A stretch of 64,000 bases of DNA from Methylopila sp. 73B. GTDB taxonomy: Bacteria > Pseudomonadota > Alphaproteobacteria > Rhizobiales > Methylopilaceae. Positions within the stretch are counted from its first letter, which is position 1. Each line of letters begins with the position of its first letter. Location of the stretch: the NCBI RefSeq assembly GCF_000526315.1, contig NZ_JAFV01000001.1, positions 3,660,501-3,724,500 of the forward strand, read 5' to 3'. A program made the position numbers and the translations under genes. Shown piece by piece: positions 42,793-51,090 of this stretch. The notes beneath the pieces are model-generated. The model ran no database searches. It was given only the letters and a program-made list of their open reading frames with translations, and was not told the origin of the DNA.

Positions 42793-44283
42793 ATGACTGC
42801 CTTAGAGATTTTGCTCAATCAACCTATTGAATGGCGTAGTTGGGGTCAGGATGGCGCACTCGCGGCTGTTCTATTGGATCTTCAGGGAAACATCCTGAAG
42901 GGGCACGGACGCGATCACACTGCTAATATCTTTCTGCGTTTTGACGCCACCGACCCTCAAAAGGCGCGTAAATTCCTGCAAACACTGTCATTCTCTGTAA
43001 CGTCGGCGCTCGATCAGTTGCGCGCGGCTGAGGCGTTTGGGGAGACTGGGTTGAGCGGCGGCCGAGTGGTCTGCGTCATGCTCGCGCGCGGGGCCTATGA
43101 CAAGCTCGGCATTCCGGTCGAAGACATTCCAGACGACGTTGCGTTCCGCGCTGGTATGCGTCAGCGCGGCCAGTTGCCAAAGCTGACATTCAAGAACATC
43201 CCAGTCGAGTTCGATGGCATCAACGATCCACCGACGGCGGATTGGGAGACGGGCGGGGTCTGGGACCGCGAGGAACCGGACGCACTCGTCATCGTCGGCG
43301 ACGACGATGCGGCCAGCGTCCTCGCGAGCGTTGCCGCCTTGGAGGCGCTGGCGGGCCCGGCCGGCGTTGAGATCCTCGGCGTCGACATCGGTAAGGCGCA
43401 GCGCCGGATGCAGCCAGGAGGCGGTCGGAAGGGCGAGGGGCTTGAACATTTCGGCTATGTGGACGGCCGCAGTCAGCCCCTCTTCCTTAAGGAGGACATT
43501 GACGGGGAGGAAAAGGCGAACTGGAGCCCGGTCTTTAAGCCATCTCAGTTCATAGTGAAGGACCCAGCTCAGCCGAATGAGTTCTCATGCGGTAGTTACT
43601 TTGTCTATCGGAAGCTTGAGCAGAACGTCCTGAAGTTCAAACTCCAAGAAGAAGAGCTAGCCGCCGCGCTAGGGCTGACCGGCGACAACGAGGAGCGGGC
43701 AGGTGCGCTGGTCGTCGGCCGGTTCGAGAACGGCACGCCCGTCATCGTGAGCGGCAGTGAAATCGCCGCGGCGCCTCCGAACGACTTCAACTATTCCGGC
43801 GTCGACGAGGACAATCCAGACAAGACCCACTGTCCGTTTAAGTCCCATATTCGTAAGACCAATCCTCGGGGTCAGGATGAGGGCGAGCGCTCACGCATAA
43901 TGGCCCGCCGCGGGATCACTTATGGCGAGCGCGCCTACCGACCGGAGGGGGCTGACTTCCGGGAGACTGACCGGCCCACGGGTGGAGTTGGACTGCTCTT
44001 CATGGCCTACATGTCCGACATCAGTGAGCAATTCGAGTTTACGCAGGCAGCGTGGGCGGGGAACGTCAATTTCGAGAACGACGAGACTGGCATCGACGGT
44101 GTCATCGGACAGCGCGACAACCGACCCGGAACTCGCGATGTAAAATGGAAGGATGCCTATGCTGGTCTTGAGGCGGATTTCGACTTCAAGACAAGCGTCA
44201 GGCTAATGGGCGGTGAGTATTTCTTTGCGCCGTCGATCAGTTTTCTGCAAAACCTCGCCGCCGCGGCCCACGCCATGGCGTAG
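42793..44283 (+). CDS. Dye-decolorizing (Dyp-type) haem peroxidase
   Basis: A 496-residue Dyp-type peroxidase. The diagnostic GxxDG motif is GYVDG (221-225, with the distal Asp). The proximal haem ligand is His352 in KSHIRKTNPRG, followed by the conserved RIMARRGITYGER. The start at 42793 has a GGGGGAA ribosome site; a longer frame from 42727 is less likely. The protein is longer than bacterial A/B-type enzymes and fits the larger C/D-like class. There is no Tat or Sec signal and no encapsulin gene nearby. It is cargo of the island, lying between ietAS and the HEPN-like gene, and its physiological substrate is unknown. Confidence 0.88.
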   Translation: MTALEILLNQPIEWRSWGQDGALAAVLLDLQGNILKGHGRDHTANIFLRFDATDPQKARKFLQTLSFSVTSALDQLRAAEAFGETGLSGGRVVCVMLARGAYDKLGIPVEDIPDDVAFRAGMRQRGQLPKLTFKNIPVEFDGINDPPTADWETGGVWDREEPDALVIVGDDDAASVLASVAALEALAGPAGVEILGVDIGKAQRRMQPGGGRKGEGLEHFGYVDGRSQPLFLKEDIDGEEKANWSPVFKPSQFIVKDPAQPNEFSCGSYFVYRKLEQNVLKFKLQEEELAAALGLTGDNEERAGALVVGRFENGTPVIVSGSEIAAAPPNDFNYSGVDEDNPDKTHCPFKSHIRKTNPRGQDEGERSRIMARRGITYGERAYRPEGADFRETDRPTGGVGLLFMAYMSDISEQFEFTQAAWAGNVNFENDETGIDGVIGQRDNRPGTRDVKWKDAYAGLEADFDFKTSVRLMGGEYFFAPSISFLQNLAAAAHAMA

Positions 44284-44425
44284 GCTGGTCGAACGATTTC
44301 ACCGACGTGGAGTTCAGCACAGCACCGCCTCGACCGAGGGTCGCGTGACCCTCGGTCACCAACATTGCGCCCTTGTAACTAGGCGCCCGCCAACTTTTTC
44401 TGACGCGAGCAAAATTGGATTGGCG
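44284..44425. other. Convergent intergenic gap
   Basis: About 140 bases between the stops of the peroxidase and the HEPN-like gene. It contains a GACCGAGGGTCGCGTGACCCTCGGTC inverted repeat around 44331-44356: perfect ten-base arms, six-base loop. This is a good bidirectional terminator hairpin. Confidence 0.6.
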
Positions 44426-45628
44426 TCAGTAATCCATGTTGACGTGGCGCTCCCACTCGTGGCTCCGAGCGCGGATAAATCGCTCCAGCTCATCATCGTC
44501 GCCGGCGATGGCCTTCGCGTACTCCGCGAGCGAGTTCGCGTCGAAGGAAGGGTCAATGCCAGCGTCCAGCAGCCGGTGCGGCCCTGTCAGATCTCCGACG
44601 CATAGCAGCTGGTCGAGCTCGTCGAACGTTGCGCAGCACTCCGTGTGATCGTCGGCTTCGATTGGTATGAACGAAAAACGGACGCTATCGCCGAACCGGG
44701 TGAAGTTGGCGGGGATCGCGCCAACGTTCGGCAGATGAAAGAAAATCGAACCCTTGTCGTTCTCGACACCACCATGTGCGAACGGATTTCGGATCCGTTC
44801 CTTGATGCGGCGCATCTTGCCGAGCAACAACTCGGCCTGTCGATCGCCGACCACGTTCAATACGGTCTTGAGCTTGGCATCCCAGCTTGCAGCGAGCAAT
44901 TGCGTCAGACTACCCGGCGGCAGGGGCGTTCCGTTGAATGCCCTTAATAATACCAGTCGGTGCTCCAGCGCGCTAAAATAAGCGTCCACCATCGCAGTCG
45001 AGTAGAAAAAGCCTTCGCTGTTGGCGCGGAACGTATGATTCAGTACGTCGGCGATCCCAAGGTTCAGTTCGCCATCCTCAGCTTTCTTGAGCTTCTTGCG
45101 CCGCGGCGGCTTGACCGCTTTGGCGTAAGACTTCTGCGCCTTCTCACGGAAAAACCGGTAGCGGCCGTCGAATTCTCCAAATCGGTTGACGATCGAAACG
45201 TTGCCGATCTCGACCTGGGCCTCGGCGTAGGGTTCAAGAAGCGCCTCAACCTCCTTTAAAGCGGCCTTCAGCTGCCCGACGATCCTCTGGGTTGGGACCT
45301 TTGCTTGCCCCGCCTGCAAGATCGTGAAGCCGAATTTCCGCAACTCGAAGACGACCGGCTCGCCGTTCACGCTGCCGTAGACGCTCCACCGGACCTTTTC
45401 GCCATGTCCGCGCCACTTCCAGCCCATGACGGTGCGCAAAAGGAAGAGGACCAGTTCGGGGACCGGGAATTCAGCGGACTTTAGGCGCCCTCCCAGCATC
45501 GACAATGGGTCTAACTCTTCGGGAAAATCCGCGGAAAATCCTACGAGGTTCTTGGCTACGCGACGCCGCACCGCATTGAGCGGATCGGACGAATTGGCGC
45601 CCCCTTTCGTACTCTGATTTCCGGACAT
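44426..45628 (-). CDS. Unknown protein with HEPN-like motif
   Basis: A 400-residue soluble protein that I cannot assign to a named family. In the C-terminal half, KMRRIKERIRNPFAHGGVE contains RNPFAH (280-285), which fits the HEPN ribonuclease consensus R-polar-x3-H, within a predicted helical region (about 205-290) as in HEPN domains. The N-terminal half mixes strands and helices and has a basic linker (KPPRRKKLKKAED, 173-185). Base composition is lower in GC than the backbone. It is convergent with the peroxidase. An RNase role in defence or stress is an inference from one motif and the island context. Confidence 0.6.
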   Translation of the reverse strand: MSGNQSTKGGANSSDPLNAVRRRVAKNLVGFSADFPEELDPLSMLGGRLKSAEFPVPELVLFLLRTVMGWKWRGHGEKVRWSVYGSVNGEPVVFELRKFGFTILQAGQAKVPTQRIVGQLKAALKEVEALLEPYAEAQVEIGNVSIVNRFGEFDGRYRFFREKAQKSYAKAVKPPRRKKLKKAEDGELNLGIADVLNHTFRANSEGFFYSTAMVDAYFSALEHRLVLLRAFNGTPLPPGSLTQLLAASWDAKLKTVLNVVGDRQAELLLGKMRRIKERIRNPFAHGGVENDKGSIFFHLPNVGAIPANFTRFGDSVRFSFIPIEADDHTECCATFDELDQLLCVGDLTGPHRLLDAGIDPSFDANSLAEYAKAIAGDDDELERFIRARSHEWERHVNMDY

Positions 45629-45727
45629 TTTTCCTCTCGCGTCTCGCTCATGTAATCAATGTCGGCTCGGGGCCGAGCGCGCGGCGGCTTTAGATGGCAT
45701 CTAAACGATGCCGGTCCGCTGGAATCA

Positions 45728-46099
45728 TTAGTTGGCTTTTTGAAACCATTCGCAGCCGCGTTGATTGTTCCGCTCGCGCCACCCCGGCCGATCAGCCCGC
45801 CGCAGCGTTGGCAAAGGCTTCGCGTGGCCCTCACGCACCAGGATCGCCCCGACGTCATTCCCGTCCACACGCACGACGGCGACGGTGCGGCCGTAGCGAT
45901 CGGCGCCGGTGCGGTCGATCGTGGGTTCGCGGCCCTTCAGCAGCGCCTTCAGCCGGTCGCGCGCCGCCTCCGCACGGAACAGCTCGAGCGGGCACTTCGC
46001 GGACCGCGAACTCGGGTGCGTCTCGATTGGGCTCCAAACAGGCGGGTGCGCTCGACGCCACGCACATCGCGCCTCAATTGCTGACAAGCGCACCCTCAT
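45728..46099 (-). pseudogene. N-terminally truncated thermonuclease (SNase-like)
   Basis: The C-terminal two thirds of a staphylococcal-nuclease-fold protein are visible: AKCPLELFRAEAARDRLKALL, then DRTGADRYGRTVAVVRVDGNDVGAILVREGHAKP, the usual DRYGR and VREGxA blocks. The signal peptide and first strands with the metal-binding Asp are missing, and the sequence between RVRLSAIEA and AKC is not family-like, which suggests an indel. It is probably inactive. It lies between the HEPN-like gene and an AT-rich gene near the island's right end. Confidence 0.7.
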
Positions 46100-46268
46100 A
46101 CTTTGGAGGATATGTGCTTTACTCCAAAAGATATGTTGCTGTGAATGGCTGCGTATCCCACTATCGAATACTGAGATTTTAATTGGCGATAGCCGACCCG
46201 CGGTAGTTTACGAAGAAACTCCCATAGATTTCTCGCTACAGCCCGCGTTCAAGAGAGGGATGCAAGAG

Positions 46269-46877
46269 ATGTCGATAGGCGCGGCACGTCTTGCTGGCGT
46301 CATATGGATATTGGGATTAACCAGCTCCCTTGGTGCCGACTTGGCCATGGAACCCTGGGAGCCGGCCCCGTTTGCGAGCACTCCTTACCTTGCAGCAAAT
46401 CTGCCACTAGCCAGATCTTCCACAACTAGCGGCGTCTTGCTGAAATTTGACGGCGGCGAACGACCAGCTACAGGCGCCCGAGTTTTTGATCCCCGTCTAC
46501 AAGGCACAGCTTATTTTGGCGCCTTAGCACAAGAGGTAAATAATTTTTCATTTACAGCAGTTAGGACAAATTCGTCATCAGGTCAAAGCATTAGCACAGT
46601 TGACATCAGTGCCGTGTCCTTTAACAATAGATTTAACCCACGTCACCCTCGCAGTGGTGGAATCTTCAGTCGAAATGGTTTTCAAATAGATTTGAAACGC
46701 GGAACGCAAATACTTTATTCAGTGTATGTAAAAAATTACACTGGAAACTTGAATATTTGTGGCCAGGGTCCTGATCGATTGATTATTCCAAGATTTACGA
46801 TTCCAAATTACGTCTTTGAGGCTATTGATAATGTCGACTTCGCTGGGAAATCAGAACTTTATTTAGGATGTCCCTAG
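46269..46877 (+). CDS. AT-rich exported hypothetical protein
   Basis: A 202-residue protein from the ATG at 46269, nine bases after a GAGAGGG ribosome site. It has a Sec signal peptide (MSIGAARLAGVIWILGLTSSLGA), after which the mature part is Ser/Asn/Thr-rich and beta-like, with one or two possible cysteines near the end (ICGQGP, LYLGCP). Codon use is AT-rich and unlike the neighbouring backbone, a sign of recent acquisition. I do not recognise it. The gap 46878-47046 that follows has nothing identifiable. Confidence 0.6.
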   Translation: MSIGAARLAGVIWILGLTSSLGADLAMEPWEPAPFASTPYLAANLPLARSSTTSGVLLKFDGGERPATGARVFDPRLQGTAYFGALAQEVNNFSFTAVRTNSSSGQSISTVDISAVSFNNRFNPRHPRSGGIFSRNGFQIDLKRGTQILYSVYVKNYTGNLNICGQGPDRLIIPRFTIPNYVFEAIDNVDFAGKSELYLGCP

Positions 46878-47046
46878 TATGTGGGGTCCTAGGGTGCCGC
46901 GGCGCCAACTAGAAAATCGAGCGCCGCGAGTTCGGCCTGTTTGCCGGCGTCGGGGCGGATCGTGCCCACCCCCTGACATCTCGCGGAAGACCGTGTCCGA
47001 AGCGGGTCTATCTCCTGCCCTTTTACTGTTTGCGTCCCGACGCCCA

Positions 47047-47499
47047 TCAGATCGGCACCGTCTGGCACGGGCCCGTCCGCGACGTGCCGGTTATGATCCA
47101 GCTATCGGCTGTGCCGGGGGCGACGCCTGGGGCGACCCTCGCCGAGATCAGCAGCCGGCAGGCCGCCGCGCGCGAGACGGCGGGTGTCCACTGCGTCGCC
47201 GGAAGCGTGGAGACGACGGTCGGCCCGTCGAACACGAACACCTTCCCGCCCGTGATCGGGTAAGCGTCGGAAGGTGTGAGCCCCGTCGCCCCCATGAACC
47301 GCGCCAGCGTCAAGCCCTCGAAGGCCGCGAGCCGCTGCGAGCGCTCATACTCGAGCTCCGCGGTCGTCTGGCAACCGGCCAGCGGCGCGGCGATCAACAG
47401 CGCGACGGCGAGCCACGCTCTTCGTCGTGCTCGCTGCCGTTGTGTGGGACGACTGTGTGGGACGACCGGCGACGCGGCCGGGTCGCTCACATAAGCCAT
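47047..47499 (-). CDS. Small lipoprotein at the right island end
   Basis: A 150-residue predicted lipoprotein: basic region RRRAW, hydrophobic core, lipobox LAGC, then QTTAELEYERSQRLAAFEGLTLARFMG and a C-terminal domain with the ITGGKVFVFDGPTVVSTLPATQ segment. The ATG at 47499 is the only plausible start, although the tandem TGTGTGGGAC repeats then fall in its N-terminal codons; a later non-ATG start is possible. It is intact, whereas a related copy outside the left end is broken. It lies directly downstream of tRNA-Arg inside the island boundary. Confidence 0.65.
   Translation of the reverse strand: MAYVSDPAASPVVPHSRPTQRQRARRRAWLAVALLIAAPLAGCQTTAELEYERSQRLAAFEGLTLARFMGATGLTPSDAYPITGGKVFVFDGPTVVSTLPATQWTPAVSRAAACRLLISARVAPGVAPGTADSWIITGTSRTGPCQTVPI
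47441..47463. repeat. Tandem TGTGTGGGAC repeats, right end (possible integrase arm sites)
   Basis: Two TGTGTGGGAC copies at 47441-47450 and 47454-47463, about 50 bases inside the right attachment repeat, in the same orientation as the left-end pair. Presence at both ends supports a role in recombination rather than chance. Confidence 0.5.
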
Positions 47500-47510
47500 T
47501 GATATTCTTA

Positions 47511-47595
<85 letters not shown>

Positions 47596-47865
47596 CTGAG
47601 CCGGCGCGAAACCTAGCCGATCGCGACGCGTGGGGCAATCCGGGGTTTGCGGGGCGAACGGTTCTCAAGGGAACAGAGGAGGGAGGTTCGAGTGTCCGCA
47701 GAGCGGATCTCGGCGCACCCCCGGTTTCCGTTACGCGCTGTTTTCGCCGCGCTCGTCGGCGGATTGGGAACGTCTTGCCGCGTTTCCTGACGTGGGCGGC
47801 ATCTGAACGCAGAGCCAATCCGCGGCCCGGAGACGCGCAAGGCGCGGGATCGGCTAGAAGGACAT

Positions 47866-48252
47866 TCATCCCGAGGCCCAGTATCCGAGACCTAGGCTCG
47901 AAGCGCGCATGCGGATCGCGGCGTCCGCCGGGCAGGACGCGCTCGCACAGCAAATCGTCAGCGCCCCCTTCAACCGTGCGCGATCGGCGAGGTCGCCCAT
48001 CAGGGCGATCCTTCTGCCGACGGCCTGGCCAATCAGCGTCGGGGTGATAACCACGCCGTCGGTGATGGCGCGCTTGGGTTCGGAGAACACGTCGCCGATC
48101 TCGGTTGATGAGAGAGCGAGAGCGCCGTCCAGTTGGTCCAGAACCGCCGACGGTTTGTGCGCCGCGCCGACCAAGTTGGGCGTGGATCGCGCTCCGTGGA
48201 GCGGAAGGCGCACGGCCGGTTCGTCGGCATGAGCCACCCGTGCGCGCTTCAT
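47866..48252 (-). CDS. KaiB-like thioredoxin-fold protein (tentative)
   Basis: A 128-residue protein. The region RLPLHGARSTPNLVGAAHKPSAVLDQL followed by ALSSTEIGDVFSEPKRAITDGVVITPTLI and RRIALMGDLADRARLKGAL follows the KaiB pattern: N-terminal small-residue turn, an acidic residue-valine/isoleucine-aspartate strand, the cis-proline ATPTL-like box and the GDL motif. The alphaproteobacterial KaiB-like proteins usually pair with KaiC; no kaiC gene is visible here. A stress or phosphorelay role is possible. The 270 bases between tRNA-Arg and this gene hold nothing I recognise. Confidence 0.5.
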   Translation of the reverse strand: MKRARVAHADEPAVRLPLHGARSTPNLVGAAHKPSAVLDQLDGALALSSTEIGDVFSEPKRAITDGVVITPTLIGQAVGRRIALMGDLADRARLKGALTICCASASCPADAAIRMRASSLGLGYWASG

Positions 48253-48876
48253 CGGCCTTCTCTTTGAGAACGAAGGGGACAGCGCCGGCCTCGCGCTGGA
48301 CGCCGATGATCCCTGACGCGTCGGCGGCAGTCGGGCTCCAGGAACTCTCGTCCCGCTTTACGCAACGCGGACCGACTGAACGCACGCGCCGCCGCGGCGC
48401 GTCCACGCAGGGAAGTGGCCGCTCCCCGATCGAGGACCCGGGGCGCGCGATCCGCCATCCGTTGAGGTCGAGAGATCCCGATCCCGAGTCCGTTCGCGGT
48501 CCTTTCGACGCCCTGCGGTGGACCTCAGACGCCGCGTTGTCGCGCTCCCGCCTAAGGCTTCGTCGGTTGGTTGTGTTGCGCGGCCGGCCGTTGAGACCGG
48601 CCCGACTGCTCCCGTACCGGCGTCAACGGCCACGCAACATCGCTGTTGCATTACGCCGCATGCTGCATGCAGTATATGGCGGCTGACGGCGACACAAAGA
48701 TCGCTCGTGGCTGGGAAACGCAACTTCAGGACGGGCGACCCGCTGGGACAGGCGGACGCCTCCTCATCGCAAAGATCGCCGCCGACGCCGCATGGCGCGG
48801 AACGCAGCCGCTCGCCCTCACGGGCGCTGGCGCGTCCGCGCCTCCCAGCGCCGGGCGGCCACCAGGAGGACTGCTC
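48253..48876. promoter_or_regulatory. Leader region of the TRAP operon
   Basis: This region of 624 bases has no convincing gene. At 48663-48672 lies the perfect palindrome CTGCATGCAG, preceded by a related GCATGC and followed by TATATGG, which together resemble a promoter with an operator. The stretch from 48300 to 48640 is GC-rich and appears non-coding. Confidence 0.4.
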
Positions 48877-49878
48877 ATGACCGCTCTCTCCCGCCGCGCC
48901 GTCATCGCCGGCGCCGCCGCCGCGACCGCGTTCGTCGCGACCGGCTCCCGCGCCCGCGCGCAGACGCCGCTCAAGCTTCGCTTCGGCCATCCGCATCCGG
49001 AGGTCGACGCCTTCCACAAGGGCGGGCTGCGCTTCGCGGAGCTGGTGAAGGAGAAGACCGGCGGCCGGATCGCGGTCGAGGTCTACGCCAACGGCGCGCT
49101 CGGCAACGATCCGACCATGATCGCAAGCGTGCGCGGCGGCACGCTCGACATCTGCCTCACCGGCAACCCGTTCTTCACCGGCCTTGCGCCCAAGCTGAAC
49201 GTGCTCGACCTGCCTTACCTCTTCAACGACCGCGCCCATGTGGCGGCGGTGCTCGACGGGCCGATCGGCGACGACCTGCGCGAGGGCCTGTCGGGGTCGA
49301 ACCTGAAGGCGCTCTCCACCTGGGAGGTCGGCTGGCGCAACCTCACCAACAACCGCCGCGCGGTGAAGACGCCCGCGGACGTGAAGGGCCTGAAGATCCG
49401 CACCACGCCGAACCCCGCGCACATCCAGGCCTTTAGGCTGTTGGGCGCCGTGCCGACGCCGATGGCCTTCACCGAGCTCTTCACCGCCCTCGAGATGGGC
49501 TCGATCGACGGCCAGGAAAACCCGGTCACCCTGATCCTGAACGCCAAGTTCTTCGAGGTGCAGAAGCACCTGTCGCTCACGCGCCACGCCTTCACCACCG
49601 CCCCGCTGGTGATGAACAAGATCAAGTTCGACGGCCTCTCCGAGGACCTGCGCGCGGCGCTCGTCTCCGCCGCCAAGGAGGCCGCGGTGTTCCAGCGCGA
49701 GATGAACGTCGAGGGCGAGAAGGTCGCCGTCGCCGAGCTGAAGAACGACGGCATGAAGGTGGTCGAGGACATCGATGTGGGCGCGTTCCGCGCGCTGGTC
49801 GCGGACACGGTGAAGGCGGAGTACGTCGCGAAGTTCGGTCACGAGCTCGTCGACAAGATCACCTCGGCCGCGAGCTGA
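48877..49878 (+). CDS. TRAP transporter substrate-binding protein (DctP family)
   Basis: A 333-residue periplasmic receptor of the DctP family. The ATG at 48877 follows a strong AGGAGGA site and begins a Tat-type signal (SRRAVIAGAAAATAFVATG, cleavage after ARA). Then come LKLRFGHPHPEVDAFHKGG, the conserved ligand arginine region LKIRTTPNPAHIQAF, and TALEMGSIDGQENPVTLIL. It binds a carboxylate for the small and large permease subunits encoded three and four genes downstream. A cyclase-family hydrolase gene is inserted between the binding protein and the permeases. Confidence 0.93.
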   Translation: MTALSRRAVIAGAAAATAFVATGSRARAQTPLKLRFGHPHPEVDAFHKGGLRFAELVKEKTGGRIAVEVYANGALGNDPTMIASVRGGTLDICLTGNPFFTGLAPKLNVLDLPYLFNDRAHVAAVLDGPIGDDLREGLSGSNLKALSTWEVGWRNLTNNRRAVKTPADVKGLKIRTTPNPAHIQAFRLLGAVPTPMAFTELFTALEMGSIDGQENPVTLILNAKFFEVQKHLSLTRHAFTTAPLVMNKIKFDGLSEDLRAALVSAAKEAAVFQREMNVEGEKVAVAELKNDGMKVVEDIDVGAFRALVADTVKAEYVAKFGHELVDKITSAAS

Positions 49879-49883
49879 GCCCT

Positions 49884-50555
49884 ATGCGCGTCATCGATCT
49901 CAGCATGCCCATGGAGAGCCATTTCCGGTGGTCTCCCGAGGTCACCGTCAAAGGCGACCTCGCGGCGGGCGACCAGTTCCGCGTCAGCCGCATCGCCACC
50001 ACGTGCCACGGCTTCACCCATGTGGACGCGCAGGCGCATTTCGTGGCGGGCGGCCCCACCATCGAGGCCACGCCGCTCGAGCGCGTCGTCGGTCCCTGCC
50101 GGGTGTTCGACCTGTCGTCAGCGCCGGCGAACGAGCCGATCGGGCCGGAGGCGCTCGCCGCCGCCGACCCCGGCGGGCCGGAGGGCGAGATCCTGCTGCT
50201 CGCGACCCAGTGGGCGGCGCGGCGGGATTACACGATCCCAGAGTTCTGGACCGAGGCGCCCTGGCTCACCCGCGAGGCGGCGGACTGGCTGTGGGAGCGG
50301 CGGCCGACGGCGGTCGCCTTCGACTTCCCGCAGGACTACCCGATCCGCCTGCTGCTCAAGGGCGAAGCCGTGCCGAACGACCAGCACGTCACCCACGACG
50401 TGCTGCTTCGGAACGGCGCCACGCTGATCGAATACCTCATCAACACCGCCGAGATCCGCGCGCCGCGCGTGCTGCTCAGCGCCGCCCCGCTGCTGATCCC
50501 CAACGCGGACGGCGCGCCGGCCCGCGCCTACGCCATCGAGGGCCTCGATGTCTGA
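49884..50555 (+). CDS. Cyclase-family metal hydrolase within the TRAP operon
   Basis: A 223-residue PF04199-type hydrolase with the metal-site motif HGFTHVDAQAHF (near 44-55), and RDYTIPEFWTEAPWLTREAADWLWERRPTAVAFDFPQDYP in the middle. It starts five bases after the DctP stop and overlaps the DctQ start by eight bases, so it is integral to the TRAP operon. It probably hydrolyses the imported compound or forms the transported acid. It is only distantly similar to the cyclase gene at 14.2 kb. Confidence 0.88.
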   Translation: MRVIDLSMPMESHFRWSPEVTVKGDLAAGDQFRVSRIATTCHGFTHVDAQAHFVAGGPTIEATPLERVVGPCRVFDLSSAPANEPIGPEALAAADPGGPEGEILLLATQWAARRDYTIPEFWTEAPWLTREAADWLWERRPTAVAFDFPQDYPIRLLLKGEAVPNDQHVTHDVLLRNGATLIEYLINTAEIRAPRVLLSAAPLLIPNADGAPARAYAIEGLDV

Positions 50556-51090
50556 GCCCTCCTCCCCGCCGCGGCGCGGGCTCGGGCGCGCGGTCGATCT
50601 CGGCTTCCGCGGACTCGAGGCGCTGCTGGTCGCGATCCTCGGCGTGATGATCGTGCTGGTCTTCGGCAACGTCGTGCTGCGCTACGGCTTCGACAGCGGC
50701 ATCACGGTCGCCGAGGAGGTGTCGCGCGTCCTGTTCGTGTGGCTGATCTTCCTCGGCTCCGTCGTGGTGATGCGCCAGAAGGGCCATCTCGGCGTCGACA
50801 TGTTTCTCGCGCCGCTGCCGAAGGTCGGCCGCTGGCTCTGCCGCATCGTCACCGATGCGCTTTCGCTCGGCTGCTGCGTGGTGCTCGCGGTCGGCGCCTG
50901 GGACCAGGCGGTGCTGAACGCCGAGAACCTGCTTCCCGTCTCGGAGCTCCCCACCGGCTGGGTCTACGCCAGCGCGCTGGTCGCGGGCGTCGGCCTGTCG
51001 CTGCTCATCCTCGCCGATCTCGTCGACCTGATCCGCTCCGGGCCGCATGGCGAAGTCATCGAGCCCAACGTCGCCGAGGGCGTCTCGTGA
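50548..51090 (+). CDS. TRAP transporter small permease (DctQ type)
   Basis: A 180-residue, four-helix inner-membrane protein: helices at about 25-47, 60-75, 100-120 and 145-165. The DctQ-typical segments are VVLRYGFDSGITVAEEVSRVLFVWLIFLG (aromatic and charged) and RQKGHLGVDMF. It associates with the large subunit to complete the secondary transporter. It overlaps the cyclase gene by eight bases and the DctM gene by four. Confidence 0.93.
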   Translation: MSEPSSPPRRGLGRAVDLGFRGLEALLVAILGVMIVLVFGNVVLRYGFDSGITVAEEVSRVLFVWLIFLGSVVVMRQKGHLGVDMFLAPLPKVGRWLCRIVTDALSLGCCVVLAVGAWDQAVLNAENLLPVSELPTGWVYASALVAGVGLSLLILADLVDLIRSGPHGEVIEPNVAEGVS

